Of a stretch of DNA of 64,000 bases, positions 8,207-17,976 are shown piece by piece. Both the position numbers and the translations under genes were made by a program. Source of the DNA: a bacterium (GTDB taxonomy: Bacteria; Electryoneota; RPQS01); contig JADKHW010000023.1 in assembly GCA_016721565.1 (NCBI GenBank), positions 13,897 to 77,896 on the forward strand. The letters run 5' to 3'. Every line of letters starts with the position of its first letter. Positions within the stretch are counted from its first letter, which is position 1. The notes beneath the pieces were generated by a model. It searched no databases. It was not told the origin of the DNA and was given only the letters and a program-made list of their open reading frames with translations.

Positions 8207-9514
8207 TTATTCGTTTTCAATAACCGGACGCATTATCCGCCCGCAGAAAAGGATTAGGCCGGTTGAGTTGTCAACAATCGTAAAAAAGAAAGGTCTGTTT
8301 GCATTGAATATGATCGGTTGTCCACGATATGCAGAAACAACCATAGGAGCATATGAGGCGGCGCCAGCTTCAAAACCTCTCTCATGCACGGAGACAACGG
8401 CGGCATGTCGAGCCAATGATACAAAGCTTGAATTAGAGTAGTTTCTACTCAACATATTTGAGAAGTCCGCACCTGACTTAAACATTTCATTAATTCCAAG
8501 TTCACGCAGAATAGGTTTCACTTCAAAAGTGTTTCGAAGCTTAAACTTGGGGAGATAGATTTGTTGAATTCCGCTGTCGCGAATGACACTGTCTTGCAAG
8601 GCGCCGAGTGCATCGGCTCCTAAATCTGTCATGGCGGAAGCTAATGACTTTCCACTATCCGGCAAGAAAAATGACATCGAAAGTCTGTAGTCTGATGTGC
8701 TCATCACGAGAAACATTATTGAGTCAAGTTTACCGATCGCATACATATGTTGACTGTCCTGCTTATACATGGTCGGCACATGCATCGATGTGGTATCACT
8801 GTCATAAAATACTCGCAGGGCTGTTTCCTTCTCGCCAAATGGATTCAGCCAACTTCCGTTTGCTAATGTAACATTTGTAACGGTCAGCAATGTGGGTAAA
8901 GTAAAATCCCCAGAGTTGGAGATGTCCGTTATTAAACCTCGCGATACCTCCGTAATCCATGAATCAATCGCAGTTTCGGCGTCAATAGGATTGCTGAAGT
9001 TTGTGGGCGAAAATTGTATTCCGACGCGATCTGCCGATTCTGTAAACTTCTTTCTCAGGCGAATATCTGGGTTGAACCATACTGCATTCTTATTGACAAG
9101 CGTAGATCCGCCCTTTGCTTTATTCGCAGAATCGGAAGGTGTAACAACACTTTTCAGGGAATCCAGCAACTCGTTTGCGTCAACATTGCATTGTAGAACT
9201 GTTAAGAGCTCGTCTTGTGTGTTGCCGTCAGCGCCAGCAGCAAAGATTGCGAGCATTGAGTAAACGGAAAACGGTGATATGATGACGTTTCCGTCACGTG
9301 AATCTGCAATTTGTTTGTATAAACCTAACCCGAACGAGTTTATAGATTTCACGAATAAACTCGGTCGCTCATATGTATAACCAGGACTGAGGACTCTTAG
9401 TATTTTTCCAATGTCAAGCCCGGCCGAAGAGCGAGCCCATGGTAAGAGGGGTCTGGCCGGTGTGCAAACAAATATTAATGCAACAGCAAGCAGTGCCAGA
9501 ATGAAGTATTTCAT
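8207..9514 (-). CDS. Serpin (copy B), exported serine-protease inhibitor
   Basis: A 435-residue protein with an N-terminal export signal (MKYFILALLAVALIFVCTPA). Serpin blocks in order are FVKSINSFGLGLYKQIA, NVIISPFSVYSMLAIFAAGA, LTVTNVTLANGSWLNPF, IYLPKFKLRNTFEVKPILRE, GINEMFKSGADFSNM and NANRPFFFTIVDNSTGLILF. The hinge ERGFEAGAASYAPMVV keeps the Glu-x-Gly and small residues typical of inhibitory serpins, although the Phe at the hinge start (usually Thr or Ser) is odd. The start is only 3 bases from the end of the upstream BNR-repeat gene, so they are probably co-transcribed. Confidence 0.93.
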   Translation of the reverse strand: MKYFILALLAVALIFVCTPARPLLPWARSSAGLDIGKILRVLSPGYTYERPSLFVKSINSFGLGLYKQIADSRDGNVIISPFSVYSMLAIFAAGADGNTQDELLTVLQCNVDANELLDSLKSVVTPSDSANKAKGGSTLVNKNAVWFNPDIRLRKKFTESADRVGIQFSPTNFSNPIDAETAIDSWITEVSRGLITDISNSGDFTLPTLLTVTNVTLANGSWLNPFGEKETALRVFYDSDTTSMHVPTMYKQDSQHMYAIGKLDSIMFLVMSTSDYRLSMSFFLPDSGKSLASAMTDLGADALGALQDSVIRDSGIQQIYLPKFKLRNTFEVKPILRELGINEMFKSGADFSNMLSRNYSNSSFVSLARHAAVVSVHERGFEAGAASYAPMVVSAYRGQPIIFNANRPFFFTIVDNSTGLILFCGRIMRPVIENE

Positions 9515-9517
9515 GTG

Positions 9518-11198
9518 CTACCTCATCAACATCAACTTCACCGCGGCGTGTTGATTGCTGGCTGAGAGTTTGGCGAAATAGACGCCGCTGGGTTGGGATA
9601 GGTCGAGCGACATAGGTGTGCTCGCCTGTGGACATTTGGCCGAACGATTTTTGCAGGACGCTTTGGCCGATGGTGTTATAGACTTCGAGCGTGACTTCGG
9701 CTGGAGTTGTCAAGGTATAAGAGAGCGTCGTTGTGCCGTTGAAGGGGTTGGGATATGATGCGAGCGTGAAGGACGTGGGATTTGGAATGACCGGATCGGC
9801 GTCATTCGGTTCGAAGAGCGAATCAATTACGGCGGTGAAGATGTCTTGATCGCCCATTCTGGTGTCGGTCCAGACGCAGACGGCTTTGTCATGCGCGGCG
9901 TACCAGCCGATGTACTCACCGATTAAGCCTGCATCGAGCGTGCCTTGGCCGGGATTGCAAGAGACTTCGGTGATGCGCTCGTTGGGCCGCCATGTTGCGC
10001 CGCCGTTTTCGCTGACGGTGAAATAGACGTCCATCAAAATGTTGTTGGGATCGTTGCGGCGGTCGTACCACGCGCACCAGACGCGGCCCTCTTCATCAAC
10101 CGTTATCCACGGATGAAATTGATCCACGTCGTAGGCGCGGTTTTCATCATCAATGACGACGGGCGCGCTCCAATTCGTGCCCATGTTGTCGCTAAACGTG
10201 TAGTAAACGTCGGTGTCGTTGTTGTCGTTGCTGATGTTCGTGAACAGCGCGTAGATGCGGCCACGATGCGGGCCGGAGGAATTGTCCACGGCCATGACCA
10301 TATAGGAAAACACGAGCAGGCTGGGATTCACTTCAGCGCTTTGGAAATCCGTTTCAAAGAGATCCACCTCGTCTGTCCACGTCACTCCGCCGTCAAGTGA
10401 ACGCGAGAACATTGCCGAACTCAACGCATAGCTGGCCCATGTGACATAGACTTCGCCGTTCGGTCCGGTCGCGACGTTGGCCCACTGCACGCTGCGGCGC
10501 GTGGAGAGTTGAATCGGCGCGGTGTAGGCTGAGTCGGGGCGCTTATAGACCATCTCGATGTGTGTGGAATCGTATTGACCGTTATCGGGATCGCGGAAGA
10601 AGCGCGCCCACGCCATGTATTGCGTGCCCTGATAGGGCGAGTCGGGTGAATTGTCAATGGCGAGCATCTGTTTGTCTTCAAAGGCGGATTCGTCGGTGGT
10701 GCGCACGGCCCAGACGGAATCCTGCCACGTTTGTCCGCCGTCGTAAGATGACACCGAGAGCATGCCGACGTCGCCTTCGCCGCCTGCTTCAAAGGTAATC
10801 ACGTTCGCCGTGAAGACGCCGTTGTGGTCAACGACCAGCACGGGATCACTTTGCCATTCGTAGTACATTTGCGGAAACAGCACGTCGCTCCACGACTCAC
10901 CGCCGTCCACGGTATAGCCGACGCCGATTCTGCGATAGCCTTCACGGAAATCGCGCCACACGGCCACCATGTTGTCGGGGTCGAGCGGATTGATGCAGAC
11001 CTGTTCTTCGTTTTGAATTTGGCCGGAGTCGTCGGTGTTGACGCGCTGATTCACATGCTCGTCAAACGGAATCGAGAAGCCGCGATGTTCAAGCGGCCTA
11101 TGTTTCCAAACCGAGTGCGGTTTCTGGTGTTCTTTCAGCGGCGTGACGCTCGCGAAGGAAGTAGTGGCGAGGAGGAGGATAAGGATGATGTAATGCAT
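9518..11198 (-). CDS. BNR-repeat (exo-sialidase-like) T9SS-secreted protein, one frameshift
   Basis: The start at 11198 gives a signal peptide (MHYIILILLLATTSFASVTP). BNR or sialidase-type repeats follow, with Asp-box motifs such as TVDGGESWSDV, SYDGGQTWQDS, SLDGGVTWTDE and SENGGATWRPN, consistent with a six-bladed beta-propeller. The C-terminus is a T9SS sorting domain (YPNPFNGTTTLSYTL, VTLEVYNTIGQSVLQ). The frame breaks near 9600 and continues as LDLSQPSGVYFAKLSASNQ to a TAG at 9518, completing the tail. The usual sialidase arginine triad is not evident, so glycosidase activity is not claimed. It is probably cell-surface or secreted. Confidence 0.85.
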
Positions 11199-11264
11199 GG
11201 TGCGGGGGCCTATAAAGAAGACTGCTATGTTCTGTGACACAAAAGTTGTTGTTGGACAAACAAA

Positions 11265-11723
11265 TTATACCGACGTTTTTCCATTATTGGAATCGACGAT
11301 CTTCAGGTGAATTTCTTTTAGCGCGATGTCTTGAGCCGCCAAGTGATCCATGATGGCGCGGATTTCTTCTTCGGCCTTCTGGTTGACTTGGAAATCGTTG
11401 TGAGCATCCAAACGGTCTTTCAGCGACTGACGATTCTGACTCATCATGATAATCGGCGCGGTGAAGGCCGCCTGCATCGACAAGAACAGATTCATCAGAA
11501 TGAACGGGTAGGGATCCCAATGATAGAACCACGCAACGCCGTTCAAGCTTGCCCACAAAATCAAGACAATGGACTGGATGATGATAAACTTCCACGATCC
11601 AACGAGGCGGGCGACAAAATCGGAAGCACGGTGCCCGCGTGTGAGTTCTTCTTCAAAAACGTCATTGACGTTGGCAACGGGCGGGTGGTCGTGCCGATAA
11701 GGTTCGGGAAACTGAACTGGCAT
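11265..11723 (-). CDS. DUF1003 membrane protein
   Basis: A 152-residue protein. The start at 11723 is preceded by TTGAGG at good spacing; a longer upstream reading lacks this. DUF1003 is recognisable from FVARLVGSWKFIIIQSIVLI, the two membrane segments, and PFILMNLFLSMQAAFTAPII followed by MMSQNRQSLKDR. The C-terminal 40 residues are a charged helix. The function of the family is unknown. It stands alone, head to head with the methyltransferase gene across the poly-G tract. Confidence 0.85.
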   Translation of the reverse strand: MPVQFPEPYRHDHPPVANVNDVFEEELTRGHRASDFVARLVGSWKFIIIQSIVLILWASLNGVAWFYHWDPYPFILMNLFLSMQAAFTAPIIMMSQNRQSLKDRLDAHNDFQVNQKAEEEIRAIMDHLAAQDIALKEIHLKIVDSNNGKTSV

Positions 11724-12034
<311 letters not shown>

Positions 12035-12760
12035 ATGAAGTACGAGGAGCAGTTGGCTCTCGTACCGTGGCCGTTTAAGGGTTATTGGAAGACATTGGCC
12101 GAGCGCAACCGTTACTATAACCATGAATTCATGCAGGCATTCGGGGACGGGCTGGAGAATGAGCCGGTGCTTGAGGCGGGGTGTGGCGAGAGCAGCGACT
12201 TGACGCGGCGCGAAAAGAAGATGCACTATTTGGTGGGCATCGATCCGCTGCCGGACGATATTCTGAAGAACGAAGGGTTGAAGTTCAAGACGCTCGGCGT
12301 GCTGGAAGACCTGCCGTTTTGCGACAGCTATTTTGCGGGGTACTACAGCGATTCGGTGTATGAACACATTGACGATCCCTCAAAGTGCTGTAATGAAGCA
12401 TTCCGCGTGTTGAAGCCCGGTGGAAAGATCTTGATAAACACGAACTCGGTGTTCAATCCGTTCATGTTTCCAAATAAGTTTCTATCTATTAAATGGCGTG
12501 AGCGGTTGAAACGCTCCGCGAAGATTCAGAGCGAAGGCACGTTTCGCGCACCATACAAAATCAATACGGCCAGACGGCTAAAAAAATACCTGCGCGAGGC
12601 AGGTTTTGTGGATATCAAAATCTATCGTTGGGGCGTGCCGTCGATGTATAAACCCAAATGGGTTTTGTTCTTGCTCTTGTGCATGGAGCTGCTCGGTGAA
12701 ACGCCGATGTTTTGCGGATTGAAGCATCGGTTGATGGCAACGGCGCGCAAACCAGCGTAA
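12035..12760 (+). CDS. SAM-dependent methyltransferase (type 11-like)
   Basis: A 241-residue protein from the start at 12035; the upstream in-frame extension is poly-G coding for glycine and is rejected. The class I fold shows motif I VLEAGCGESSDL, an acidic end of strand 2 (VGIDPLP), SDSVYEHIDDP as the acceptor loop, and FRVLKPGGKILINTNS as post-motif. The C-terminal region is hydrophobic. Its place at the edge of a polysaccharide gene block suggests methylation of a sugar or lipid-linked intermediate, but the substrate is not known. Confidence 0.85.
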   Translation: MKYEEQLALVPWPFKGYWKTLAERNRYYNHEFMQAFGDGLENEPVLEAGCGESSDLTRREKKMHYLVGIDPLPDDILKNEGLKFKTLGVLEDLPFCDSYFAGYYSDSVYEHIDDPSKCCNEAFRVLKPGGKILINTNSVFNPFMFPNKFLSIKWRERLKRSAKIQSEGTFRAPYKINTARRLKKYLREAGFVDIKIYRWGVPSMYKPKWVLFLLLCMELLGETPMFCGLKHRLMATARKPA

Positions 12761-12778
12761 ACTCGCGTCGCCGCGCCG

Positions 12779-14287
12779 CTAAAACTTGAAGTACGGTTTT
12801 GGCAATTTGCTGTTGATGAAGTCGCGCTCTTCTTTGCTGAAGCCGCGGTTGATCATAGAGAAAACTAAGAACAGCACGCTGAAAATTGCGACGCTGGCGA
12901 TGACGCCAAGCAAGCTGTTCAGATAGGGCTTCAAGAAGAAAATTGCAACACCAGCGGCGGCGGCATTCAACCAGATGCGGATATTGCCCCATACGTCCAT
13001 GCGCGCGTTGGTGATCTTCTTGACATAGTGGTAGACGAAATTATTTTGCACAATGACGGTGAAGCCTGTAATCCACGGCATGACGTTGTAGCCGTACTTC
13101 GGCAGCAGAATAATTCCGGCGATGATCTTTAGGATACCTGAAATTTTGGCATAAATGAGAATGTCCACGCGCTCGTGAGTTTGCAGCATCAATCCAAGCG
13201 GTTGACGCAATGAGACAGCAGGCAGAAACAGCGCCATCACTGCAACTAACATCCACGCATCGGCATAGCGCGGATCGAAGACGTAGATGATGATCTCTTT
13301 GGACATCACGGCCATCCACACTGCGACTGCGACAGTGGGAAAGAGTGTGGCCTTGATCAACATCCGGAAGCCGAACTCAGCTTTTTCTTTGTTGGCGCCG
13401 TATTCGCTGAAGAAGAGCGGTTGCAAAACTGGGCCGAGCATTTTCATCGGCAGAACTTTTTGCGCAAGGTCGTTGACACGATTGGCCAAGCCATAAAAAC
13501 CCGTTGCGACGCCGCCTAAGATACCGCTGACCAAAAAGAAATCGGTTGCGACGGAGAGCACGGAGACGCCGATTTCATTGAGATAGCTCAAGCCTGCGAA
13601 TTTCTTCATGCGCTTCCAGTCAAGCGCGGAAGAGTCGCTGGTCGTGTCAACACCGCGTTTGTAGGCGATTGCATAGAACGCAACACAAAAGAAGAGCGCA
13701 ATTCCTTCAGCAATCACGACGGCCATGAAGTTGCGGAAGTAGAGATAGACCGTTCCGAGAATAATCAGCCGCAGCGTGTTGTAGGCAATCGTGACCCAAA
13801 AGATGGTCTGCTGCCGGAAGATTCCACTGAAGACGAGATGATAAACTTCGGTGAGCAGATAGAGAATCGCGGCCAGACTGAAGACGCGCAAGACGTTTGC
13901 GTCACCGGGGAAATTCAGCCAACTGCTTAATTGCGGTGCGAGCAGAAAGACAAGCAAACTCGATGCGATGGCGACAAGAAATTGCGCGCGCATCACTTTC
14001 TTGAAAATCTCATGAATCCCGCGCCAGTTTCCGGCGGTAAACAGTTCAGGAATATAGCGCGTGATCAAGTTCGGCGAGCCGAGCTGGAACACCATCGAGA
14101 AATTGACCATCACGCCGATGAAGAGCAGCGAATAGAGGCCGTACTCTTCGACCGTTAGAACATCGAGCAGAAGCTTGATGACGATATACGAAAACACCGC
14201 AGCCTGAGCTTTGCCCAGCAGAGAGAAGACGGTGTTGCGCAGTGTGCGGCGACGAGGTTTCTTGGCGTCACCGGAGGGTGAGGTCAT
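12779..14287 (-). CDS. Wzx-type oligosaccharide flippase
   Basis: A 502-residue inner-membrane protein with about 12-14 hydrophobic segments and the N-terminal pattern of the polysaccharide-transport branch of the MATE/MVF fold (LRNTVFSLLGKAQAAVFSYI, YGLYSLLFIGVMVNFSMVFQ). It would translocate lipid-linked O-antigen or capsule units across the inner membrane. It lies convergent with the methyltransferase and head to head with the PHP gene, within the polysaccharide block. Specificity cannot be read from sequence. Confidence 0.88.
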   Translation of the reverse strand: MTSPSGDAKKPRRRTLRNTVFSLLGKAQAAVFSYIVIKLLLDVLTVEEYGLYSLLFIGVMVNFSMVFQLGSPNLITRYIPELFTAGNWRGIHEIFKKVMRAQFLVAIASSLLVFLLAPQLSSWLNFPGDANVLRVFSLAAILYLLTEVYHLVFSGIFRQQTIFWVTIAYNTLRLIILGTVYLYFRNFMAVVIAEGIALFFCVAFYAIAYKRGVDTTSDSSALDWKRMKKFAGLSYLNEIGVSVLSVATDFFLVSGILGGVATGFYGLANRVNDLAQKVLPMKMLGPVLQPLFFSEYGANKEKAEFGFRMLIKATLFPTVAVAVWMAVMSKEIIIYVFDPRYADAWMLVAVMALFLPAVSLRQPLGLMLQTHERVDILIYAKISGILKIIAGIILLPKYGYNVMPWITGFTVIVQNNFVYHYVKKITNARMDVWGNIRIWLNAAAAGVAIFFLKPYLNSLLGVIASVAIFSVLFLVFSMINRGFSKEERDFINSKLPKPYFKF

Positions 14288-14379
14288 TTAGAATGTTATC
14301 CGCGTTTGACTTGATTGTGTTAACGGAAACTGGTATGTTACTTGCGGTTTCCGCAATTTCTGATTATCACTGAAAAGCT

Positions 14380-15144
14380 GTGTTTCGATACGATTTGCAC
14401 ACGCATTCGTGCGCCTCTCATGACTGCAAGACCCGTTATCAGGATCTGATTGAAATGACGCGCCGCCGTGGACTATCCGGCATCGCGCTGACCGATCACG
14501 ATACGATGGATGGCTATTTTGCACTCAAGCAGATTTGGCCGGCGGACGAATTGCAGTTAATTTCCGGCTGCGAGCGCACGCTGTTTGACAAGTCTCACAT
14601 CATCGGATTGTTCTTGCGCGAAACGTTGCGCGCGGAAACGTTGCGAGACGTGATTGCCGAAATCAAGGCGCAAGGCGGACTCGTCTATCTGCCGCATCCG
14701 TTTCGTGAATATTCCGGTGTGCTCGGCGCGGCGGCGCAGCATTCAGCTGAAGATCGCGCGTGGGCCGTGCAGAATTCGGATATCATCGAAGTCTATAACC
14801 GCAAATGCACAGCGGACGAAAATCGGTTAGCGCTGAAGCTCGCAGATGACTACTCCAAAGGATTTGCAGGCGGCAGCGACGCGCACCGCAAACATGAAAT
14901 CGGCTACGGCTGTACGGTGTTTGGTGCGCGGCTCAGTCCGACAGAGTTTCAAACTCTCGAAGCGCTCGGCTTGGCAGAAGTTGTAGCAGCCGAACAAACT
15001 GCGCATCGCGAGCCGAACAAGAAACGCGGTCCTCGCACCGTCGTTAGAAATTTATTAAAGAACTCAGGTCTGCTGAAACCGGCGCGCACGTTGCGCAATC
15101 ACTGGTTAAGCAACCAACAACCTTCTCTCGTGCGATACAGATGA
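14380..15144 (+). CDS. PHP-domain metal-dependent hydrolase
   Basis: A 254-residue protein with a GTG start. The four PHP metal motifs are present: DLHTHS near residue 5, TDHDT near 38, LPHPFR near 105 and GGSDAH near 165. The family includes histidinol phosphatases and other phosphoesterases. The 3-prime end overlaps the next start by 4 bases (ATGA), and the next gene is a HisC-like aminotransferase, so the pair may act on one aminated or phosphorylated precursor. True histidine synthesis is not supported, since no other his gene is near. Confidence 0.88.
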   Translation: MFRYDLHTHSCASHDCKTRYQDLIEMTRRRGLSGIALTDHDTMDGYFALKQIWPADELQLISGCERTLFDKSHIIGLFLRETLRAETLRDVIAEIKAQGGLVYLPHPFREYSGVLGAAAQHSAEDRAWAVQNSDIIEVYNRKCTADENRLALKLADDYSKGFAGGSDAHRKHEIGYGCTVFGARLSPTEFQTLEALGLAEVVAAEQTAHREPNKKRGPRTVVRNLLKNSGLLKPARTLRNHWLSNQQPSLVRYR

Positions 15145-16226
15145 ACAAGAACGCTTTCTCCGTCTGCAGGCTGGATACGATTCAGCCTTACAAACCCAGC
15201 AATCAAGTTGCGTGGTTTTTGCCGCCTGAATTGAGACCACTCAAATTAGATTGGAATGAATCGCCGCTGCCGCCGTCGCCGAGTGTGATGAATGCGGTGC
15301 GCAAGTTCTTGGATCATCCCAACGCGCTGAACTGGTATCCTGATGCGAACTCGCACGACTTGCGCGCAAAACTTTCTGAGCATTGGAAGGTTCCTGAAGA
15401 GTGCGTGCAAACCTATTGCGGTTCCGATTCGGCACTGCATGCCGCCGTGCGCATCTTCACAAAGTCGGGCGGTGCCGTTTTGATGGTCTCGCCGACCTAT
15501 GACAACTTCCGCATCTACGCGCTTGAAGCGCAATGCAGCGTGATTCTGGACGGTCCGAAAGATATCTATTCGTTGTCGGGCGCCGAGCTTTCCGCGCTTG
15601 TGGAAAAGCACAAGCCGCAACTTGTGTACCTTTCCAATCCTAACAACCCGACGGGCTGGCTTGTTCCCGCCAAAGAGATTGAAGAGGTCGTGCGCCGCTT
15701 CCCCGAGACGATGTTCATCGTAGATGAGGCCTATGCCGAGTTTTCCAATGTGACCGTGATTCCGCTGGCCGTGCAGGTCCCGAATCTGGTGGCGTTCCGC
15801 ACGTTTTCGAAGGCCTACGGCTTGGCCGGACTGCGCATCGGTTACATCATTGGCTCACCCGGTAATATCGACTATCTAAATTTGATTCGCAACGGTAAGA
15901 ACGTGTCCATGATCGGTCAGGTAGCGGCAATCGCGGCGCTTGCGGATCAGGATTACCTCAAAGAAATCCTCACCCGGGTGCGCAAGGGCGAGCAGATTCT
16001 TGAAGCAGGTCTGACGCGGTTGGGTTTCCCGTTTAGAGCGTCGCCGGCAAACTTTGTGCTGGTCAAATTCCCCGACGCCAAAAAGGTGCAGGATTCGCTC
16101 GTGGCGCAAAATGCCTTCGTGCGTTCTATGAGTCACCTGCCCGGTATGGAAGGCTATTTGCGCATCACGCTCGGTGACGAAGAGCAGATGACTCGCTTCA
16201 TGGTCGCGTTGGAGAAGTCGCTCTAA
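15141..16226 (+). CDS. PLP-dependent aminotransferase, HisC-like
   Basis: A 361-residue fold-type I aminotransferase with LDWNESPLPPSPSV at 36-49, NPNNPTGWL at 166-174, DEAYAEF at 195-201, and the PLP lysine at about 224 in TFSKAYGLAGLRIGY. Length and motifs fit histidinol-phosphate or L-threonine-O-3-phosphate aminotransferases. Sitting between a PHP hydrolase and an asparagine-synthase-like gene in a polysaccharide block, it may supply an aminated or ethanolamine-like building block (inference). The start overlaps the upstream stop. Confidence 0.9.
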   Translation: MNKNAFSVCRLDTIQPYKPSNQVAWFLPPELRPLKLDWNESPLPPSPSVMNAVRKFLDHPNALNWYPDANSHDLRAKLSEHWKVPEECVQTYCGSDSALHAAVRIFTKSGGAVLMVSPTYDNFRIYALEAQCSVILDGPKDIYSLSGAELSALVEKHKPQLVYLSNPNNPTGWLVPAKEIEEVVRRFPETMFIVDEAYAEFSNVTVIPLAVQVPNLVAFRTFSKAYGLAGLRIGYIIGSPGNIDYLNLIRNGKNVSMIGQVAAIAALADQDYLKEILTRVRKGEQILEAGLTRLGFPFRASPANFVLVKFPDAKKVQDSLVAQNAFVRSMSHLPGMEGYLRITLGDEEQMTRFMVALEKSL

Positions 16227-16234
16227 ACTGCTCC

Positions 16235-17964
16235 ATGTGGATCACGTTTAAGCTGTTTAGAAAAGGTAAGGCCGCCGATTCGCGTGCGCGTGTGATTCAC
16301 GGCGCGGAGTGGGAGCTGTCCCTCGAGTTGGATAAAGAGAACGGTCCGTTCTATCCGCAAGTTTCTGAAGCGGAGGGAGCGGATCGTTTTCGTTTCTTTG
16401 CAGGTCGAGTTGTAGGACATCATTCATCTGATGTGCCGAATGTGCCGCCGTTCGCAAACGCACCGGAACCCGACGGCGGATTTATCGCGCTTGAGTTTGA
16501 GAAGAGTTCCGACACGTTGAAGATTGCATCCGATCTTTTTGACGCGCAGCGTTGGTTCTACTATCAAAATGAAAATGAGTGGGTAATTTCCAACTCTTTG
16601 CGCAGTCTGCATCGTGCGGCGACCCGAAGCCACAGCTTGATGATCGCGCGATGCCATATTTGCTGCGGATGGGCTATATTCCTGAGCCGTTCACGCCGCT
16701 CAAGAATGTCTTCAGTCTTGCCACGGGGCAACAGCTTGAAATCTCGCGTGGCAAAGAATCACTTAAGACTCGCGCGGCATTGCCCGTGCATCGACGCCCG
16801 ACTTTGCCTACGGATAATCTTGGGGAGCGAGTAGCGGATTCAATTTGTGCTGAAGTCAAAAGACAAATCGAAGGACTTGACTCGATTTGGATGCCGCTTT
16901 CAGGTGGAATAGATTCGCGGTTCCTGTTGGCGTGCGCGCTTGAGGCCGTTGCACCCGAGCAGATTCATACTCTCACATTTGGAAGCGGGCATTCGCTTGA
17001 CGCGCGGATCGGCTCGCGGCTCGCAAAATTTTGCGGCGTGAAAAACACGCTACTTCTGCCAGACGAGCGACCCATTCGTGAAATAATTGACCAGAATTTC
17101 GCTGTGGCCGAAGGGCTTTATTGGACCGTGCCCGATTATCCGGTGAAACCGTTTAATGATTTGCTGCCAAACAACACGATAGCCTTGAGCGGTTTCGTAG
17201 GTGATCCTGTGTTCGGTTCAAAAGAGGGCAAGCTGAGCATCCACGAATCCGCTGTCGGACGCGAAGATGAACTCGTTAAAGTATTTTGGAAATCGGGAAC
17301 GTACGTTGACGAAACAAGCCTTGATAATTTGCTTGAACTGCGCGAGCACGATCCGCTGCACGTCAAAGAGATTTTCCGCGCGATTCCCGGCCAGACCATG
17401 ATGGAGCGGTTTGATCATTGGTATTTCGGTCAACATAGCGTCAACCGCACCATGTTCGCCGTGACACCCGCGCGCGCAAAAGCATTTTATGTAATGCCGT
17501 TTATTGCCGGGCCTGTACTCGATACGGCATTTGCGATTCCGACTGAACTGCGCATGAAACAGCAGGCCTATTTCGCGGCGCTGAAAACAAAATTCCCCGA
17601 CTTCTACAATTTCCCGACGACGCGCAATCACGGCTTTCCTCTGCATGTTCAGCGTTCGCCATCGCTGTTGTTGACACGCGCACAGCGCGGGTTGATGCGC
17701 AAGCTGGATGAAAAGATTGGTGACAAATTCGGCATGCATCTGTTTCACAGCCCACGCGCGAACTACGCTCATCCGCGCGAACTCTTGCGCAAAAAACACC
17801 GCGACGACGTGATTGCGGCAATCGAGCGGTTGAGCGTTTTGAGTGTGATGAACCCGACTCAGCTCCAGCAAGTAAAAGCGTCTGTCGCGCTTGGTAATGG
17901 TGTCGATCCACTGCTCCTGCGCGGATTATTGACATTGAGTCAGAACGTCAAAGAGTATCGCTAA
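16235..17964 (+). CDS. Asparagine-synthase-like amidotransferase, one frameshift
   Basis: Two frames joined near 16615-16625 give about 575 residues: VISNSLRSLHRAA continues as GDPKPQLDDRAMPYLLRMGY. The C-terminal synthetase domain has the PP-loop MPLSGGIDSRFLLAC for ATP and the family pattern around LTFGSGHSLDARIGSRLAK. The N-terminal domain resembles the second half of the glutaminase domain (YYQNENEWVISNS) but starts MWITFKLF and lacks the catalytic Cys2, so it would need ammonia or another donor. Such proteins occur in polysaccharide and peptide-modification clusters. The substrate is unknown. Confidence 0.8.
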
Positions 17965-17976
17965 GAATTCTTTATC

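Noticed and set aside
9518..11198. Naming the BNR protein a sialidase
   Set aside because: Asp-boxes are present but the arginine triad and catalytic Tyr/Glu are not identifiable.
14380..16226. Histidine biosynthesis (PHP phosphatase plus HisC)
   Set aside because: No other his gene is near and both sit in a polysaccharide block, so only the families are claimed.
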